Below are positions 62,964 through 64,000 of a DNA stretch of 64,000 bases, piece by piece. How positions within the stretch are numbered: position 1 is the stretch's first letter; each line of letters starts with the position of its first letter. A program made the translations under genes and the position numbers. The stretch spans positions 1-64,000 of the IMG/VR virus record IMGVR_UViG_3300036795_000116; one strand, written 5' to 3'. This stretch comes from a virus. The notes under the pieces were generated by a model. It worked only from the letters and a program-made list of their open reading frames with translations, was not told the DNA's origin and made no database searches.

Positions 62964-63143
62964 ATGGACCCCGACGCAAACCTCGCCGAGCAACTCGAAA
63001 TCGCACGTGAAATGCAGGACCTAGACGATGTTGACTTGCCGGTTAGTCAGGATGACGCACAACGCCTGGCAGAGCTAGTCATCGCGTTGAACGAATGGCT
63101 AGCCAAGGGTGGTTACCCGCCGAAAGCCTGGCAACGTAACTGA
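62964..63143 (+). CDS. 59-aa acidic helical protein
   Basis: ATG 62964 in ttgatcATG. LAEQLEIAREMQDLDDVDLPVSQDDAQRLAELVIALNEWLAKGGYPPKAW. Shares the transcript with the previous gene; no two-hairpin element between them. Function unknown. Confidence 0.55.
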   Translation: MDPDANLAEQLEIAREMQDLDDVDLPVSQDDAQRLAELVIALNEWLAKGGYPPKAWQRN

Positions 63144-63157
63144 GTGATCTAGCAGAG

Positions 63158-63201
63158 CGGCTGGTGGTGAGTCCAGCCGTTCGATAGTCCACTCAGGACT
63201 A
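63158..63201 (+). repeat. Two-hairpin intergenic element, copy 3
   Basis: Arms identical to copy 1 (63158-63179, 63185-63201), ahead of ATG 63225. The stretch from agcagagcgg to gatcATG is almost identical to copy 1. Confidence 0.8.
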
Positions 63202-63224
63202 ACCGCACAACGTTAGGAACGATC

Positions 63225-63491
63225 ATGCATGTCTCACATGAACTTGACGTCTGCTCTGATTGCCGGCAGCTGATTGCCAACGGAGACATTGAGGACGGTA
63301 CCGATACCGGAGAGCGCGTCGCCGCGGCGCAAGTACAGATTTGGGGTCCACTCGCCTGGCACATGGTGCTGAGTGGGACCGAGGACGAACCGCGATTCAT
63401 GACCTCGGAATGCGACGGTTGCGGCGAGACTGCTCACGGTGATCGGTGGTACGCGTCCATTATCGAGAATGGCGATTCTGTCATCGCCTGA
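63225..63491 (+). CDS. Hypothetical protein with two CxxC motifs
   Basis: 88 aa, ATG 63225. CSDC (about residue 10) and CDGC (about 62) with a His-Gly-Asp-Arg-Trp end imply a zinc-bound fold. Middle is beta-rich. Function unknown. Confidence 0.6.
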   Translation: MHVSHELDVCSDCRQLIANGDIEDGTDTGERVAAAQVQIWGPLAWHMVLSGTEDEPRFMTSECDGCGETAHGDRWYASIIENGDSVIA

Positions 63492-63509
63492 CTGAGAGAG
63501 CTAGCAGAG

Positions 63510-63553
63510 CGGCCGGTGGTGAGTCCGACCGTTCGATAGTCCACTCAGGACTA
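63510..63553 (+). repeat. Two-hairpin intergenic element, copy 4
   Basis: Arms CGGCCGG/CCGACCG (one C.A mismatch) and the invariant hairpin 2, before ATG 63575. Represents an intermediate between copies 1 and 5. Confidence 0.78.
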
Positions 63554-63574
63554 AGCCAACGTAGGGAAACGATC

Positions 63575-63832
63575 ATGCGTAGCGTGGAATTCAAGATCAA
63601 AGGCAACCCGGACACGTACCTGCTACCCGTGGCCGACGATGTCACCGTATACAGCGCGATGACAGAGGTACTGTCGATCATGGGTCACGAGTGGGCGGAC
63701 GTGATGCCCGGTCACGACTTCAAGATCATCGACCCTAGCCCGTGCCAGTTCTGCTCACAAGCTTCGGGCCCCGACGCGTACATGCGTAAACCCATATGTG
63801 CGAGTTGCCTGGCCGCACGTGAGACTGACTGA
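63575..63832 (+). CDS. Hypothetical protein with zinc-ribbon end
   Basis: 85 aa, ATG 63575, GTAGGGAAAC upstream. EFKIKGNPDTYLLPVADDVTVYSAMTEVLSIM, then CQFC and CASC. Similar in plan to the protein at 63225. Unknown. Confidence 0.6.
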   Translation: MRSVEFKIKGNPDTYLLPVADDVTVYSAMTEVLSIMGHEWADVMPGHDFKIIDPSPCQFCSQASGPDAYMRKPICASCLAARETD

Positions 63833-63846
63833 GTGATCTAGCAGAG

Positions 63847-63890
63847 CGGCCGGTGGTGAGTCCGGCCGTTCGATAGTCCACTCAGGACTA
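63847..63890 (+). repeat. Two-hairpin intergenic element, copy 5
   Basis: Arms CGGCCGG/CCGGCCG: a compensatory U-A to C-G change relative to copies 1 and 3. Hairpin 2 at 63874-63890. Precedes ATG 63916. Confidence 0.8.
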
Positions 63891-63915
63891 ACCGCACAAC
63901 TGTTAGGAAACGATC

Positions 63916-64000
63916 ATGAGTGAGCCGCTCTACACATTCCCTGCACTCACAGAGGCCGACATCACGGCGGTTAAGGGTGCACTCACAACGCTCACGGATT
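63916..64000 (+). CDS. Small protein, cut by window edge
   Basis: ATG 63916 in aaacgatcATG after copy 5 of the intergenic element. The visible 28 residues (SEPLYTFPALTEADITAVKGALTTLTD) show no known motif. Confidence 0.5.
   Translation, partial: MSEPLYTFPALTEADITAVKGALTTLTD

Overview
The window is part of the genome of a tailed, siphovirus-like phage of a high-GC actinobacterium. A complete head, tail and lysis gene set is present: small and large terminase, portal, MuF-like protein, protease/scaffold, capsid, connectors, major tail protein, frameshifted tail chaperones, a 1943-aa tape measure, minor tail proteins, holin and endolysin. The actinobacterial host is inferred from GC-rich codon use, a WhiB-like regulator, an actinobacterial-type sortase, a DUF6131-like peptide and actinobacterial-style small membrane proteins. 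Host genus cannot be read from the sequence. A serine recombinase next to a LuxR-type HTH protein suggests a temperate or formerly temperate phage, but no att site is evident.

Layout. (1) 1-2607, plus strand: the end of a TerD gene, a TerF/TerY-like vWA protein, a TerC/DUF475 membrane protein and a secreted His-rich protein. (2) 2608-3446, plus: a non-coding RNA locus with three tandem copies of an unrecognised structured RNA (2615-2953), a promoter, a 152-nt multibranched RNA and two tRNA genes. (3) 3491-13236, plus: about 28 small, tightly overlapping accessory genes, including a four-member paralogous family, an exported HNH nuclease-like lipoprotein, membrane peptides and WhiB. Two copies of one promoter-like element (6168-6216, 11372-11420) drive sub-operons, and two minus-strand tRNAs interrupt. 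(4) 13311-15287, minus: a tRNA cluster, giving 16 tRNA genes in the window plus one degenerate tRNA-like element, with two proteins. (5) 15371-21822, minus: holin, endolysin, membrane proteins and a sortase-like protein. (6) 21834-57694, minus: tail, head and packaging genes, transcribed from terminase towards the tail fibres. The tail tip includes an alginate-lyase-like (PL7) protein and a 1271-aa repeat protein. (7) 57776-61977: the control region between the large and small terminase genes, with recombinase, regulator, twin terminators, a six-copy iteron-like array, palindromes and a hairpin-rich non-coding stretch. (8) 62072-64000, plus: tiny early-type genes. Most are preceded by a repeated two-hairpin element with covarying stem and by the start-associated motif acgatcATG.

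The late genes form one long minus-strand programme broken by hairpin terminators (46816, 49385, 17836). The accessory and early genes run on the plus strand in translationally coupled strings (ATGA, GTGA and TGATG overlaps). The most unusual material is the triplicated kink-turn-like RNA, the hairpin/start-site repeats at 62-64 kb, the iteron region at 60.4-60.75 kb, and a recurring theme of His/Asp/Gly-rich proteins alongside a tellurite-resistance-type (ter) gene set.
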